This document shows positions 56,771-64,000 of a stretch of DNA of 64,000 nucleotides, piece after piece; positions within the stretch are counted from its first letter, which is position 1; each line of letters starts with the position of its first letter. The stretch is taken from the NCBI GenBank assembly GCA_963807355.1, contig CAWEBX010000022.1, positions 1-64,000 on the forward strand, written 5' to 3'. The notes under the pieces are model-generated. The model searched no databases and had not been told where the DNA came from. It saw only the letters and a list, made by a program, of their open reading frames with translations. The DNA is from Nitrobacter sp963807355 (lineage in GTDB: Bacteria; Pseudomonadota; Alphaproteobacteria; Rhizobiales; Xanthobacteraceae). Both the position numbers and the translations under genes were made by a program.

Positions 56771-58431
56771 TCCTAAGAGCGGAAGGAAATAGAGAAAGCA
56801 GTCAAAGTCTCTCTGTACGCCAGCATGCTCTCGCAGCATAACGCTCGTCAAGTTGCAAGGTCGAACCAGGCGGCTTCCACGAGTAAAGGAAAAGATCTCG
56901 TCCATAGCAAACACAGGGTACGCCGATTGCGGCCCTCACCGTCCTCAACACGAGCTTCTGATCCAGGTGGAAGACCCAAACATTATCTACAGGGTCATCG
57001 AAGCGATGCCCTCACGGCCCTAACTGACAGAGGTTCTTCCACCTGGCACCCGCCCCTCAACGAAGGGCCGGTAGTCGGAATCGCCTTTGACGACGGCGTG
57101 GACGACACGCGCCATCTTGGCGGTAATAGCGGTCATCGCCTTGCGGCGCAGATCGGGATTGTCGCGATCTCTCGCGATGTAGCGTTCGAACTTGTGCCGG
57201 AATCCGTTCTCGCGCTGACGGATGGCGACCTGTCCGGCGAGCCACAGGGTGCGGCGCAGTCGCGCATTGCCGAACTTGGAAAGGCGGGTCTGGCCTCGAT
57301 ACTGGCCTGACTGCTGTGTCGAAAGATCCAGTCCGCAGAATTTAAGAAACTGGCGATGATGATGGAAGCGGCGAAGATCTCCAGCCTCAGCAATGATCGT
57401 CAGCGCATTGATCGGCCCGATACCTGGGATTTGCCGCAGGAGCAGATAATCCTTGCTATGCCGCAGCAGTTCGTCCGCCTGCGTCTCGATCTCATTACGC
57501 TGTCGGATCAGGCTACGTGCTTCGGCAATGACCATCCGGAACATGCGGATGGCAGGTGCCTCCAGCGGCAACGGCAATCCGATTGATGTGCGCGCCGTCT
57601 CATAAATATCCATTAGAATTTGTGTCTTGCTGACTTTACGACCGACGACATCCCAGGCTCCGGCCACAAACGCCTCCTTCGTTAGCGTCGTGATACTTGC
57701 CGGCGTTGGAAAGGCATCGAGGAAAGCGAAGAACCAATCGCTGCGGCTGTTGCCCCGGAAACGATCGATCTCGGGAAAATACAGCGGCAGATAATGCGTC
57801 AAGATACGGTGCTGAATCTCGGTCTTGGCCCTGGCGATCGCTTCATGCGTCTTCGACAGTTCCTGCACGTCGTTGATGCCGGCGCGAAGCGGATCATGAT
57901 AGACCTGCGTCGCCTGGATCTTGAGCATGTGCAGAATTACCTGCGCATCCTTGGGGTCATTCTTGTCCCAGCTGTTGTGCAATGCCTCCCGGGTTCGGGC
58001 GAGCGCCAGCGACGACACCAGCCGCACCTCGAAGCCGGCTTCCGCCAGGCGCCATGCGACGGGCCGGTGATAGTTCCCGGTCGCCTCAAAGGCGCAGATC
58101 ACGGAGCGGCCATACGTCTGCAGAACCTCAACCAGCCGATCATGCTCCGCACGGTTATTGAGGACCGACAGCCGGCGCCGACGTTTACGGCTAGGGGCCT
58201 CGATCAGGACTTCGTTGCAAGCCTTGGCAATATCAATGGCTACCAACACCGCATCGGCGGGTATAGCATTTGGGCTGGTCATGGTCGGTCTCTCCCGAAT
58301 GGGTTGTGAACATTCGCATTCTAGAGAAACCTTGATCGGCCATGGCCACCTCAGCCGGTGCGCGCTTGCAGCGAAAGGCTGCGCACACCGCTGCTCAGTG
58401 ACCTCTCCTCATTCCTTCCGTAGGTGCTACG
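56771..58431 (-). mobile_element. IS110/IS1111-type insertion sequence inside IS3 orfB
   Basis: The boundaries come from orfB continuity (SDN at 56770, GTEL from about 58432), so they are good to a few bases. Subterminal inverted repeats CGGAAGGAA (56780-56788) and TTCCTTCCG (58412-58420) are those expected for the IS1111 subgroup. No clear target duplication is seen beyond a possible ACG. It holds one DEDD transposase on the minus strand with about 250 bases of noncoding DNA beyond its stop and about 150 before its start. Confidence 0.85.
57020..58282 (-). CDS. IS110-family transposase (DEDD)
   Basis: The 420-residue recombinase has the RuvC-like N-terminal half with VLVAIDIAKACNEVLIEAP (first Asp), VICAFEATGNYHRPVAW (Glu) and NDPKDAQVILHMLK (Asp pair). 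The C-terminal transposase_20 half reads LRQIPGIGPINALTIIAEAG and FGNARLRRTLWLAGQVAIRQ, which includes the region of the catalytic Ser in the family. It is uninterrupted, so this copy may still be active. Confidence 0.93.
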   Translation of the reverse strand: MTSPNAIPADAVLVAIDIAKACNEVLIEAPSRKRRRRLSVLNNRAEHDRLVEVLQTYGRSVICAFEATGNYHRPVAWRLAEAGFEVRLVSSLALARTREALHNSWDKNDPKDAQVILHMLKIQATQVYHDPLRAGINDVQELSKTHEAIARAKTEIQHRILTHYLPLYFPEIDRFRGNSRSDWFFAFLDAFPTPASITTLTKEAFVAGAWDVVGRKVSKTQILMDIYETARTSIGLPLPLEAPAIRMFRMVIAEARSLIRQRNEIETQADELLRHSKDYLLLRQIPGIGPINALTIIAEAGDLRRFHHHRQFLKFCGLDLSTQQSGQYRGQTRLSKFGNARLRRTLWLAGQVAIRQRENGFRHKFERYIARDRDNPDLRRKAMTAITAKMARVVHAVVKGDSDYRPFVEGRVPGGRTSVS

Positions 58432-58835
58432 GCACCGAGCTCACCAGCATGGCCATCCTGCGCTGGTCGCAGCTCACACGGATCGAGTGGCACTACATCG
58501 CACCGGGCAAGCCGCAGCAGAATGCCTTCGTGGAAAGCTTCAATGGGCGACTGCGCGACGAGTTGTTGAACGAGACATTGTTCTCGTCACTCCAGCATGC
58601 TCGCGAGCTGCTTGCCGAATGGCAGGATGATTACAACACCGTTCGTCCGCACAGCGGGATCGGCAACCTGCCGCCATCAACCTATGCCAGGCTAACAGCG
58701 TCCGACATGCAACAGGACGGAACGCTGCGCTGTGTCGAGGGCTCCGCGCCCCGTCCCGTTGCATCACCGAGCCACTCAGGCTCAAATGACCAAAGGATTC
58801 TTCCCATCGCTGGATGATCTTTGGGGCTCAGGTCA

Positions 58836-58839
58836 CTGC
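58836..58839. repeat. Target-site duplication CTGC, right copy
   Basis: This CTGC follows the right IS3 inverted repeat and matches the left copy at 55898. Confidence 0.85.
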
Positions 58840-59746
58840 GTGCGAATTTCAACGCCAATGCTTTCTCAGGGCGGCTCGAAGGCGGCTACCGCATTGCCAC
58901 CCCATTGGCGGGCATCACGCCCTATGCCGCGGGGCAGTTCACCAGCTACGATCTGCCGGCCTATGCCGAGCAGGGCGGCGCCGGCGGCAATCTGTTCGCG
59001 CTCAACTACGCGTTAAAAAATGTTACCGCATCACGCTCCGAACTGGGCTTGCGCACCGACCGGTCGTTCGCGCTCACCGATGCTATCTTCACATTACGTG
59101 GCGCGCGGCCTGGGCTCATAATTTCGGCACCAATCGCTCGATCTCAGCGACGTTCCAGTCGCTGCCCGGCGCGTCGTTTGTCGTCAACGGCGCGGCGCAA
59201 CCCGCCAACGTTGCATTGGTCACGGCTGCCGGCTGAAATGAGCTGGGCAACGGCTTCGCGGTCGCTGGCACCTTTGAAGGCGAGTTCGCCAACACGGTCG
59301 AGAGTTATGCCGAAAAAGGGTGCTAAGGTACTCTTGGTAAGCGGCATCGTTTCAGAAGCCGCATCTGAAGAGGGCGCTTTCCAAACACCCTCGAACTCGG
59401 CTTTCGATCGCGCCAAGGCCAGGGTGGCCAGAAGCAATCGGTTCATGGGAACGATGATCGATCAGGCCGTCCGGTTGCGGAATACGACAACCACAAACAG
59501 CGGCTAGACACGATTCATTTTTTGGGATCGTTTCGACGGGCGGTGGCTCGCAGCGAAAGTCTTCTATCGAAAAATCGGCCGAAGGCTTGCCGGTGCGTCG
59601 TTCAGCCGGTCGATATAGATCGGTTTGGACGACGCCTGATGAAGAGATAAGTTAGTTTGTGAATGAGCGAACGATGGCGCCAAGCGGACGGTGCTAAGTC
59701 TCAATCATGGTTATCCATTCAGACGGCATCAATAGGAGAAAGGACA

Positions 59747-59923
59747 ATGATCGGATCATTGATGATGTGCGTGAGTGTAGTGATTTTGCTTGTAGGCATG
59801 ATTGCTGGCATCGCAATGGGGAATTCAGCAGAACTTCGTCCTTGCGCCGGCTCATGCCCACCTCAACCTAGTCGGCGTGCGCAAATGCTGCGAGACGTGA
59901 TGCCGAGCAGTGGCGTGGGCTAA
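59747..59923 (+). pseudogene. Truncated small membrane protein with an AHAHLNLVG motif
   Basis: AGGAGAAAGG precedes an ATG near 59747. One membrane helix (LMMCVSVVILLVGMIAGIAM) is followed, after a one-base shift at about 59820, by GIQQNFVLAPAHAHLNLVGV and a stop near 59895. The xPAHAHLNLxG motif is found in short membrane proteins often annotated as cytochrome-oxidase-like; homologues continue with further helices that are missing here. The stretch 59341-59746 before it has no supported gene. Confidence 0.4.
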
Positions 59924-61069
59924 GGGGCATATCGATGCAGTGGAAGCAGTACCGACGACGCTGACAGCGGTGAGTTCGCGAGTGCGCTCTTGCTAAAAGT
60001 ATATGGTGAACTGCCAAGGGATCATCGCACTTTAAACGGCGCGCGACGTACTGCTCTCCGCTCGCGCCGTTCAGGTGCTATCAGGGTAGACGCCGTAAAT
60101 CACCCTACCTATATCGCAGCGCCTCACAACGTAATCTGCTTGCCAGCGTCCCAACTTCGTTGAAGGGCAATTCCCGTGAATACGGTGAGGCCGATACGGC
60201 AGTTAACCTATTCACTCTTTAGTGCCCTGGTTCGGCCGTGCTGCCAACTCGCGAACATGTTCACGGTCCGCTTCATCCGATCTCAGATGACTGACTCGGG
60301 CTATGGATGCGTTCGGCAAGTTCGTGCAGGCATTCCACCGCGTGGCTACGTTCCACACCTTGCAAAGTGGTCAACCAATCTTCAACGGCGCACATCACAC
60401 CGAATTAAACTTCGTGGTCCGAGAACTTCTCGAAGCTCTGCAACTTGCTCAGAAATAGCTTCGTTTGATCTTCAACGATCTCTGAGTTCCAAACGATATC
60501 TGAGTTCCGTAGCATTCGATATCGATTGTTACTTCAAAAGGCAAACGTGGCAGAACAATAGCGACGTAGTCGATGAATACTCACGAAATATTACCCGAGT
60601 ACCCTTTTTATGCAGCAGAGTTATGCAACGATTTGGTTAAGTGCTCGTTCCATCTGGATCTGGAATCTCTTAGCGGTTCAAACACCCGTCGGCGTTTCTA
60701 AACCAATGCTCGTTGCAACCGGAACGGTTCCTGGCGTCTTTATCCGTGGCAGGATTATTGGCGAAACGTGCCCGCGTTCCGCCGCTTTCTCCAGCCCGGC
60801 CGCACGAGAAGGCGGACAGAACGCAGTCACTTACAGGCAATGCTGATGGGTGCCGACCCAGGAGGCAATCTTAATTCTTGATTGCCCGATGTCTGAAGTG
60901 GCAGCTCGGTCCAGGAGCCGCTGATTGTCAAAGGTCCACGTGCAGCGGATAAGTGAGAGGTCGCAGGTATCGTTACGGTGACTGCGGTTATAGTTGTCTG
61001 TTCAGATTCTGCCCATAGATAAAGACTTAATAGCAATGCAACGATAGCGATCATCCCGAACCCTGATTG
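59924..61069. other. Gene-poor, relatively AT-rich stretch
   Basis: No recognised gene. A 51-codon frame at 60303-60458 (MDAFGKFVQAFHRVATFHTL, then ELNFVVRELLEALQLAQK) looks protein-like but lacks a family. A 75-codon minus frame at 60827-61054 begins with a possible signal sequence (MIAIVALLLSLYLWAESE). Base composition is lower in GC than the flanking genes, consistent with acquired DNA. Confidence 0.4.
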
Positions 61070-61297
61070 CTAATTTAGCTTGCCTACAATGGGCACCGTG
61101 GACCACGGATCGCCAACCATGCCATTCCGACCGTCTTGTGCCGGTCTGATGGAGCCGCATCCTCCACGGATCGGTAGTCGTTGTTCAGCGTATATGAGGG
61201 CTTGATGAACGAACACCACGCACTGGTCTCTATCAAAAAAATGATAAAGGCGGCGAGCGGCCTCGATGATATCGAAGCCGTTCGGGATCAACTCCAT
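61070..61297 (-). CDS. Small hypothetical protein
   Basis: The 75-residue frame reads MELIPNGFDIIEAARRLYHF and DRDQCVVFVHQALIYAEQRL, with a Gly-rich end. It ends 16 bases before the start of the possible exported peptide at 60827-61054, so the two could be a small operon. I recognise no family and the start has only a weak AGAG site. Confidence 0.3.
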   Translation of the reverse strand: MELIPNGFDIIEAARRLYHFFDRDQCVVFVHQALIYAEQRLPIRGGCGSIRPAQDGRNGMVGDPWSTVPIVGKLN

Positions 61298-61639
61298 ACA
61301 ATGCTCTAGTCGCGAACTATGCGCTTCCTCCTGTTCAGCGCAAGCCGACGAAGAAATAGAAAACCTGTGCCGGGAACGTTGTGGCGGTGAGCGCTCGTTT
61401 CGACGCCTTCATCGTTCAGATGGCGTTTGGCGTCTGTTGGATCGTTGCTCTGAGAGAGAACCTGCCTGATCGGGACTGCCGGCCCGGTACCAACACTGGG
61501 GGGATGGACCGGCAGCCCCTAGCCGGACGCCTCCCGGCTCTCCGATCACATTCGAAAGATCACCAGAGAATCCATGCGACGATCCGTCATCTTGGCGGCG
61601 ATGGTTCGTGATGACGGCCGCGCAACTGCGCGGCGCTAC

Positions 61640-61870
61640 ATACTTCAAGGTGATGTCTGCGGCGACCTGTCAGTGTCACGATGGCCCCGCGATGCAACAT
61701 CCGTAGGGATGTTGCGATGATGTCGGTGCTTTTGATGTCGGTGCAATCCATGTTCGCAATGCGGTAGGTCTTGATCGACCGCAGCACCTGAGTTTTCGTT
61801 TTACCGATTTCCTTCCGTGACATTGCGATGTACTTGTCAATCGCATCGCCCAGCGTGGAGTGCGTTCAAG
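61640..61870 (-). pseudogene. Phage-type integrase remnant, N-terminal domain only
   Basis: The minus strand reads TLGDAIDKYIAMSRKEIGKT, KTQVLRSIKTYRIANMDCTD and IKSTDIIATS, the pattern of the SAM-like core-binding domain of tyrosine recombinases. The catalytic C-terminal domain is absent, and its 5' part needs a frame change near 61850. It ends about 45 bases from the dusA start, divergent from it. Integrases specific for the dusA gene are known, so it may be the relic of an element inserted there. Confidence 0.5.
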
Positions 61871-61913
61871 TCCACAGCGCTTCTTCATCTGCGCCTGTAA
61901 GATATTGGTTAGA

Positions 61914-63005
61914 ATGAAAAAATCTGCAAAGAAATATGAATCCATATTTAGTGTCGCCCCGATGATGGAGTGGACCGATCGGCATTGCCGCGTGTTCCAT
62001 CGCCTGCTCGCGCGCAAGGCGCGGCTCTATACCGAAATGCTCACGACCGGCGCGGTGATTCATGGCGCGCGCGATCGGTTGCTTGGGTTCAGCGACGTCG
62101 AACACCCGGTCGCGCTCCAGCTTGGCGGATCGAATCCGGTTGATCTCGCTACTTCAGCAAAGATCGGCGAGGATTTCGGTTACGACGAAATCAATCTGAA
62201 TGTCGGCTGCCCGTCAGACCGGGTGAAGGACGGCCGGTTCGGAGCTTGTTTGATGGCTGAGCCGGACGTCGTTGCCGAGACTGTCAACGCCATGAAACGC
62301 GCAGTGTCTATTCCGGTCACTGTGAAGTGCCGAATCGGAATCGACAACCAGGATCCGGAAACAGGCCTTGACACATTCGCGCGCGAGGTCAACGACGCCG
62401 GCGTCGATGCGCTGATCGTCCACGCGCGGAAAGCCTGGCTCCAGGGACTATCTCCGAAGGAAAACCGCGATATCCCGCCGCTGGATTATGACAGGGTTTA
62501 CCGGTTGAAAGCCTCGCTTCCCGACCTGCCTATCATCGTCAACGGTGGCATCGGCGGGATCTCGGAAGCGAAACAACATCTAGCGCATGCCGATGGCGTC
62601 ATGCTGGGTCGCGCCGCCTATCATGAGCCGTGGCTTCTGCTGAAAGTCGATACCGAGCTCTTCGGCGAGGCAGCTCCACACGCGACGATGAAGCGTGCGC
62701 TGGAGGCCATGATACCCTACATCGAAGATCAACTTGCAGGCGGCGCGCGGTTGCATTCCATCACCCGGCATCTTGTCGGCGCGTTTCATGGCGTGCCGGG
62801 GGGGCGGGCGTTTCGGCGCTATCTTGCCGAGAACGCTGTGAAGGCCGATGCTGGTGTCGATATTCTGCGGGAGGCGATTGCGCTGGTGGACGAGCTTCCG
62901 GCGTATTCCGTAAATGTGGATAGCTCGGGGTCGGAACGCGCTACTCAAAGCGCGCGCACGATCAGGACCATCACCAGCACGCCGAAGCTCGCCACGTCGG
63001 CATAG
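61914..63005 (+). CDS. dusA: tRNA-dihydrouridine synthase DusA
   Basis: DusA reduces U20/U20a in tRNA D-loops with FMN and NADPH. The start MKKSAKKYESIFSVAPMMEW leads to TDRHCRVFHRLLARKARLYT (FMN site). INLNVGCPSDRVKDGRFGAC has the catalytic Cys, and VKCRIGIDNQD, LIVHARKAWLQGLSPKENRD and VNGGIGGISEAKQHL follow. ATG 61914 is chosen because the family begins just before the VAPMM motif. The first 35 bases are AT-rich, then composition turns GC-rich at the conserved motif, suggesting a replaced 5' end. The last 25 residues look unlike the family, so the natural stop may be slightly earlier. Confidence 0.93.
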   Translation: MKKSAKKYESIFSVAPMMEWTDRHCRVFHRLLARKARLYTEMLTTGAVIHGARDRLLGFSDVEHPVALQLGGSNPVDLATSAKIGEDFGYDEINLNVGCPSDRVKDGRFGACLMAEPDVVAETVNAMKRAVSIPVTVKCRIGIDNQDPETGLDTFAREVNDAGVDALIVHARKAWLQGLSPKENRDIPPLDYDRVYRLKASLPDLPIIVNGGIGGISEAKQHLAHADGVMLGRAAYHEPWLLLKVDTELFGEAAPHATMKRALEAMIPYIEDQLAGGARLHSITRHLVGAFHGVPGGRAFRRYLAENAVKADAGVDILREAIALVDELPAYSVNVDSSGSERATQSARTIRTITSTPKLATSA

Positions 63006-63179
63006 CTGGTCCGACATAAAGCGGAAGGAATACATCTTCGGGCGACTGCGAGGCTCTCGGCCTGCCGAACGAAATTCAAAATCGGAATCCTTATCCGCGC
63101 GACATGCCACTACGTCGCGTTCGTGAAGTATGACGACGTTTATATTCCAGGTTCGTCAACAAAGGCGGCGATCTGACGA

Positions 63180-64000
63180 TTACGCCAGCATGGCATCGAG
63201 AGCCGGTGTGGTCAGTTCAGTGACGGCATCGCCGTGCCTAAAGAGGACAAGCGCCGCAAGCTCGTGCTTGACGGCGAAATCGACACCGGCGTCCGGTCCC
63301 AGCACCATCAGCGCCGTGGCGTAGCCATCGGCTTCCATGCACGAGCGATGCAGGACCGTCGCAGTCATCATGCCGTTAGCGATCGGCCATCCGGTTCGCG
63401 GATCCAGGGTGTGGGAGAAGTGGTCGGCGCCGCGTGTGAAACCGCGTTCGCATCCGGACGTCGCGATCGCAAGCTGGTGCAATGCGACCAGAATCGGTTC
63501 GGCGGCGACATCGGTCGTCGACCGCACCGGTCGGTCGATCTCGACCCACCACGGGCTGCCGTCCGGTTTCACGCCGTGGCCCCGCAATTCGCCGCCGATC
63601 TCCACCAACGCGTTGTGAATCCCAAGCTCGCCCAACGTTTCCGCCACCAGATCGACCGCAAATCCTTTAGCGATGCCACAGAGATCAAGCGGTCCGCAAT
63701 TGGATCGCCGCAGGCGTCGGGCGCTGGTATCGAGGTCAAGCTGTTGCCATCCGCATTCTCGGTGGCGTCGAGCAACCTCATCAGACGGTGGCGGCGAGGC
63801 GCGAGAGCCACTCGGGCCAAAACCCCAGAGATCGACCAGCGCTCCCATGGTGGGATCGTAGGCGCCGCCGGATTCCGCCGCGATGCGCAGCGCGCTCGCC
63901 ATGACGCGGCCGAATTCCAGTGGCAGATCCTGCCATTGGTTCAGCGCCAAGCGGTTAAACCGGCTGATGTCGGACTGGCTTTCCCACGGGCTCATCTGCG
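63180..64000 (-). CDS. FAD:protein FMN transferase (ApbE), 5' end outside the window
   Basis: The visible 271 codons contain SPWESQSDISRFNRLALNQW (the middle of the ApbE N-terminal half), GGAYDPTMGALVDLWGFGPS, LDLCGIAKGFAVDLVAETLG, ALVEIGGELRGHGVKPDG and HFSHTLDPRTGWPI. A final MEADGYATALMVLG holds the metal-binding Asp region. About 60-80 residues including the signal peptide lie beyond 64000. It is convergent with dusA and, unlike the ApbE at 4.6 kb, unbroken in the visible part. Confidence 0.9.
   Translation of the reverse strand, partial: QMSPWESQSDISRFNRLALNQWQDLPLEFGRVMASALRIAAESGGAYDPTMGALVDLWGFGPSGSRASPPPSDEVARRHRECGWQQLDLDTSARRLRRSNCGPLDLCGIAKGFAVDLVAETLGELGIHNALVEIGGELRGHGVKPDGSPWWVEIDRPVRSTTDVAAEPILVALHQLAIATSGCERGFTRGADHFSHTLDPRTGWPIANGMMTATVLHRSCMEADGYATALMVLGPDAGVDFAVKHELAALVLFRHGDAVTELTTPALDAMLA

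Larger units (their letters stand above)
56232..58817 (+). pseudogene. IS3-family transposase OrfB (DDE), split by the inner IS
   Basis: The 5' part reads VAHLCTSFEVSQRRACEVIG, RRRFGYRRLLLMIRSEGVLI, PNQRWSLDFVSDTLTDSRRF (first Asp) and VVDDFTRECIALVADT. After a shift near 56690 it continues RRGRPTMIVSDN (second Asp). It then stops at the inner insertion and resumes after 58431 with GTELTSMAILRWSQ and GKPQQNAFVESFNGRLRDEL (the Glu). It is inactive by interruption. Another shift near 56240 follows the orfA overlap. Confidence 0.88.
55902..58835 (+). mobile_element. IS3-family insertion sequence containing a nested IS110-type element
   Basis: The ends are perfect inverted repeats, TGACCTGAGCCCC on the left and GGGGCTCAGGTCA on the right, starting and ending TG...CA as IS3 elements do. 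A 4-bp duplication CTGC flanks it. It encodes orfA and orfB in the usual order. Without the inner 1.66-kb insertion it would be about 1.27 kb, the normal size of IS3 elements. With orfB split it cannot transpose by itself. Confidence 0.9.
53650..59340 (+). pseudogene. Gly-rich autotransporter, interrupted by nested insertion sequences and frameshifted
   Basis: The start MANPLIAAKWSAFAAQQLRF has a long signal region ending in LLTLQPAGPALADGG. The passenger begins with about 150 residues of GGX/GGAGG repeats, then beta-helix repeats (GGTLGGNGIVGNTTINGGTL, then SPGNSIGTLTVAGNL). The beta-barrel domain begins near 55560 (FGQRWSVWAAGFGGSQTTDG). It is cut at 55901 by an IS3-family element and resumes at 58836 as LRANFNANAFSGRLEGGYRI, ending in a barrel strand LRYSW at 59340. 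Removing the IS plus one target copy rejoins GIERLRANFNANAF in frame. Shifts lie near 54235, 55230, 55330, 55770, 59100, 59235 and 59320. Confidence 0.85.

Noticed and set aside
62940..63110. Minus-strand segment YADVASFGVLVMVLIVR resembling the end of a LivH-type permease
   Set aside because: Too short, without an upstream gene in frame, and overlapping the dusA 3' end.

Overview
The window looks like a high-GC alphaproteobacterial chromosome of the Bradyrhizobium/Afipia/Nitrobacter/Rhodopseudomonas group. This is inferred from FixK/FNR-type boxes, a FixJ-like regulator, the DUF3300-DUF2950 pair, NodT-type efflux, an Aap-like binding protein and an intergenic repeat of a kind I associate with that family. 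Many long genes, especially at 1-7.5, 14-28, 32-36 and 53-61 kb, are broken by single-base shifts, often in short homopolymers. Other stretches (8.5-14 kb, 28.5-32.6 kb and most of 37-53 kb) are nearly clean. I mark broken genes as pseudogenes, although many may be sequencing errors.

Layout. 0-7 kb: a TonB-like end, a broken HAE1 RND pump, and a scrapyard of truncated MFP, ApbE and glycogen phosphorylase pieces. 0.9-20 kb: a low-oxygen-type island with seven TTGAY-N4-RTCAA boxes. They precede an exported small protein, an AI-2E family permease, a segment leading to acetate kinase, a SulP transporter, a Gly-rich exported protein, a hypothetical gene plus PPK2, and a DUF3300/DUF2950 pair. The same stretch encodes a cysteine-free FixK-like regulator, a FixJ-like response regulator and a histidine kinase with a binding-protein-like sensor domain. 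22-25.6 kb: siderophore receptor, PepSY protein and small membrane protein. 25.7-28.4 kb: ABC-F ATPase, an exported small protein and an MmcQ/YjbR protein. 28.5-36.8 kb: a two-component system divergent from a CzcBAC-like heavy-metal efflux system, with 11-bp-spaced TGTAAG repeats between them.

37-45 kb: L,D-transpeptidase, amino-acid binding protein, DUF938 methyltransferase, DsrE-like exported protein, persulfide dioxygenase-rhodanese fusion, MarR regulator, VOC protein and MFS transporter. 45.3-53.3 kb is the most striking part. It holds nrdA-nrdB (O2-dependent class I RNR with class Ic-like active-site residues), queH and metE, with a cobalamin riboswitch before nrdA and another before metE. 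All three functions have B12-dependent alternatives elsewhere in biology (class II NrdJ, QueG, MetH), so this reads as a cobalamin-independence locus.

53.6-59.3 kb: a Gly-rich autotransporter interrupted by an IS3-family element with a 4-bp target duplication, itself interrupted by an IS110/IS1111-type element. 59.3-61.9 kb: a gene-poor stretch ending in an integrase remnant against the 5' end of dusA, a known integration site for dusA-specific integrases. The window closes with dusA and a partial ApbE running off the right edge. I saw no tRNA, rRNA or CRISPR array.
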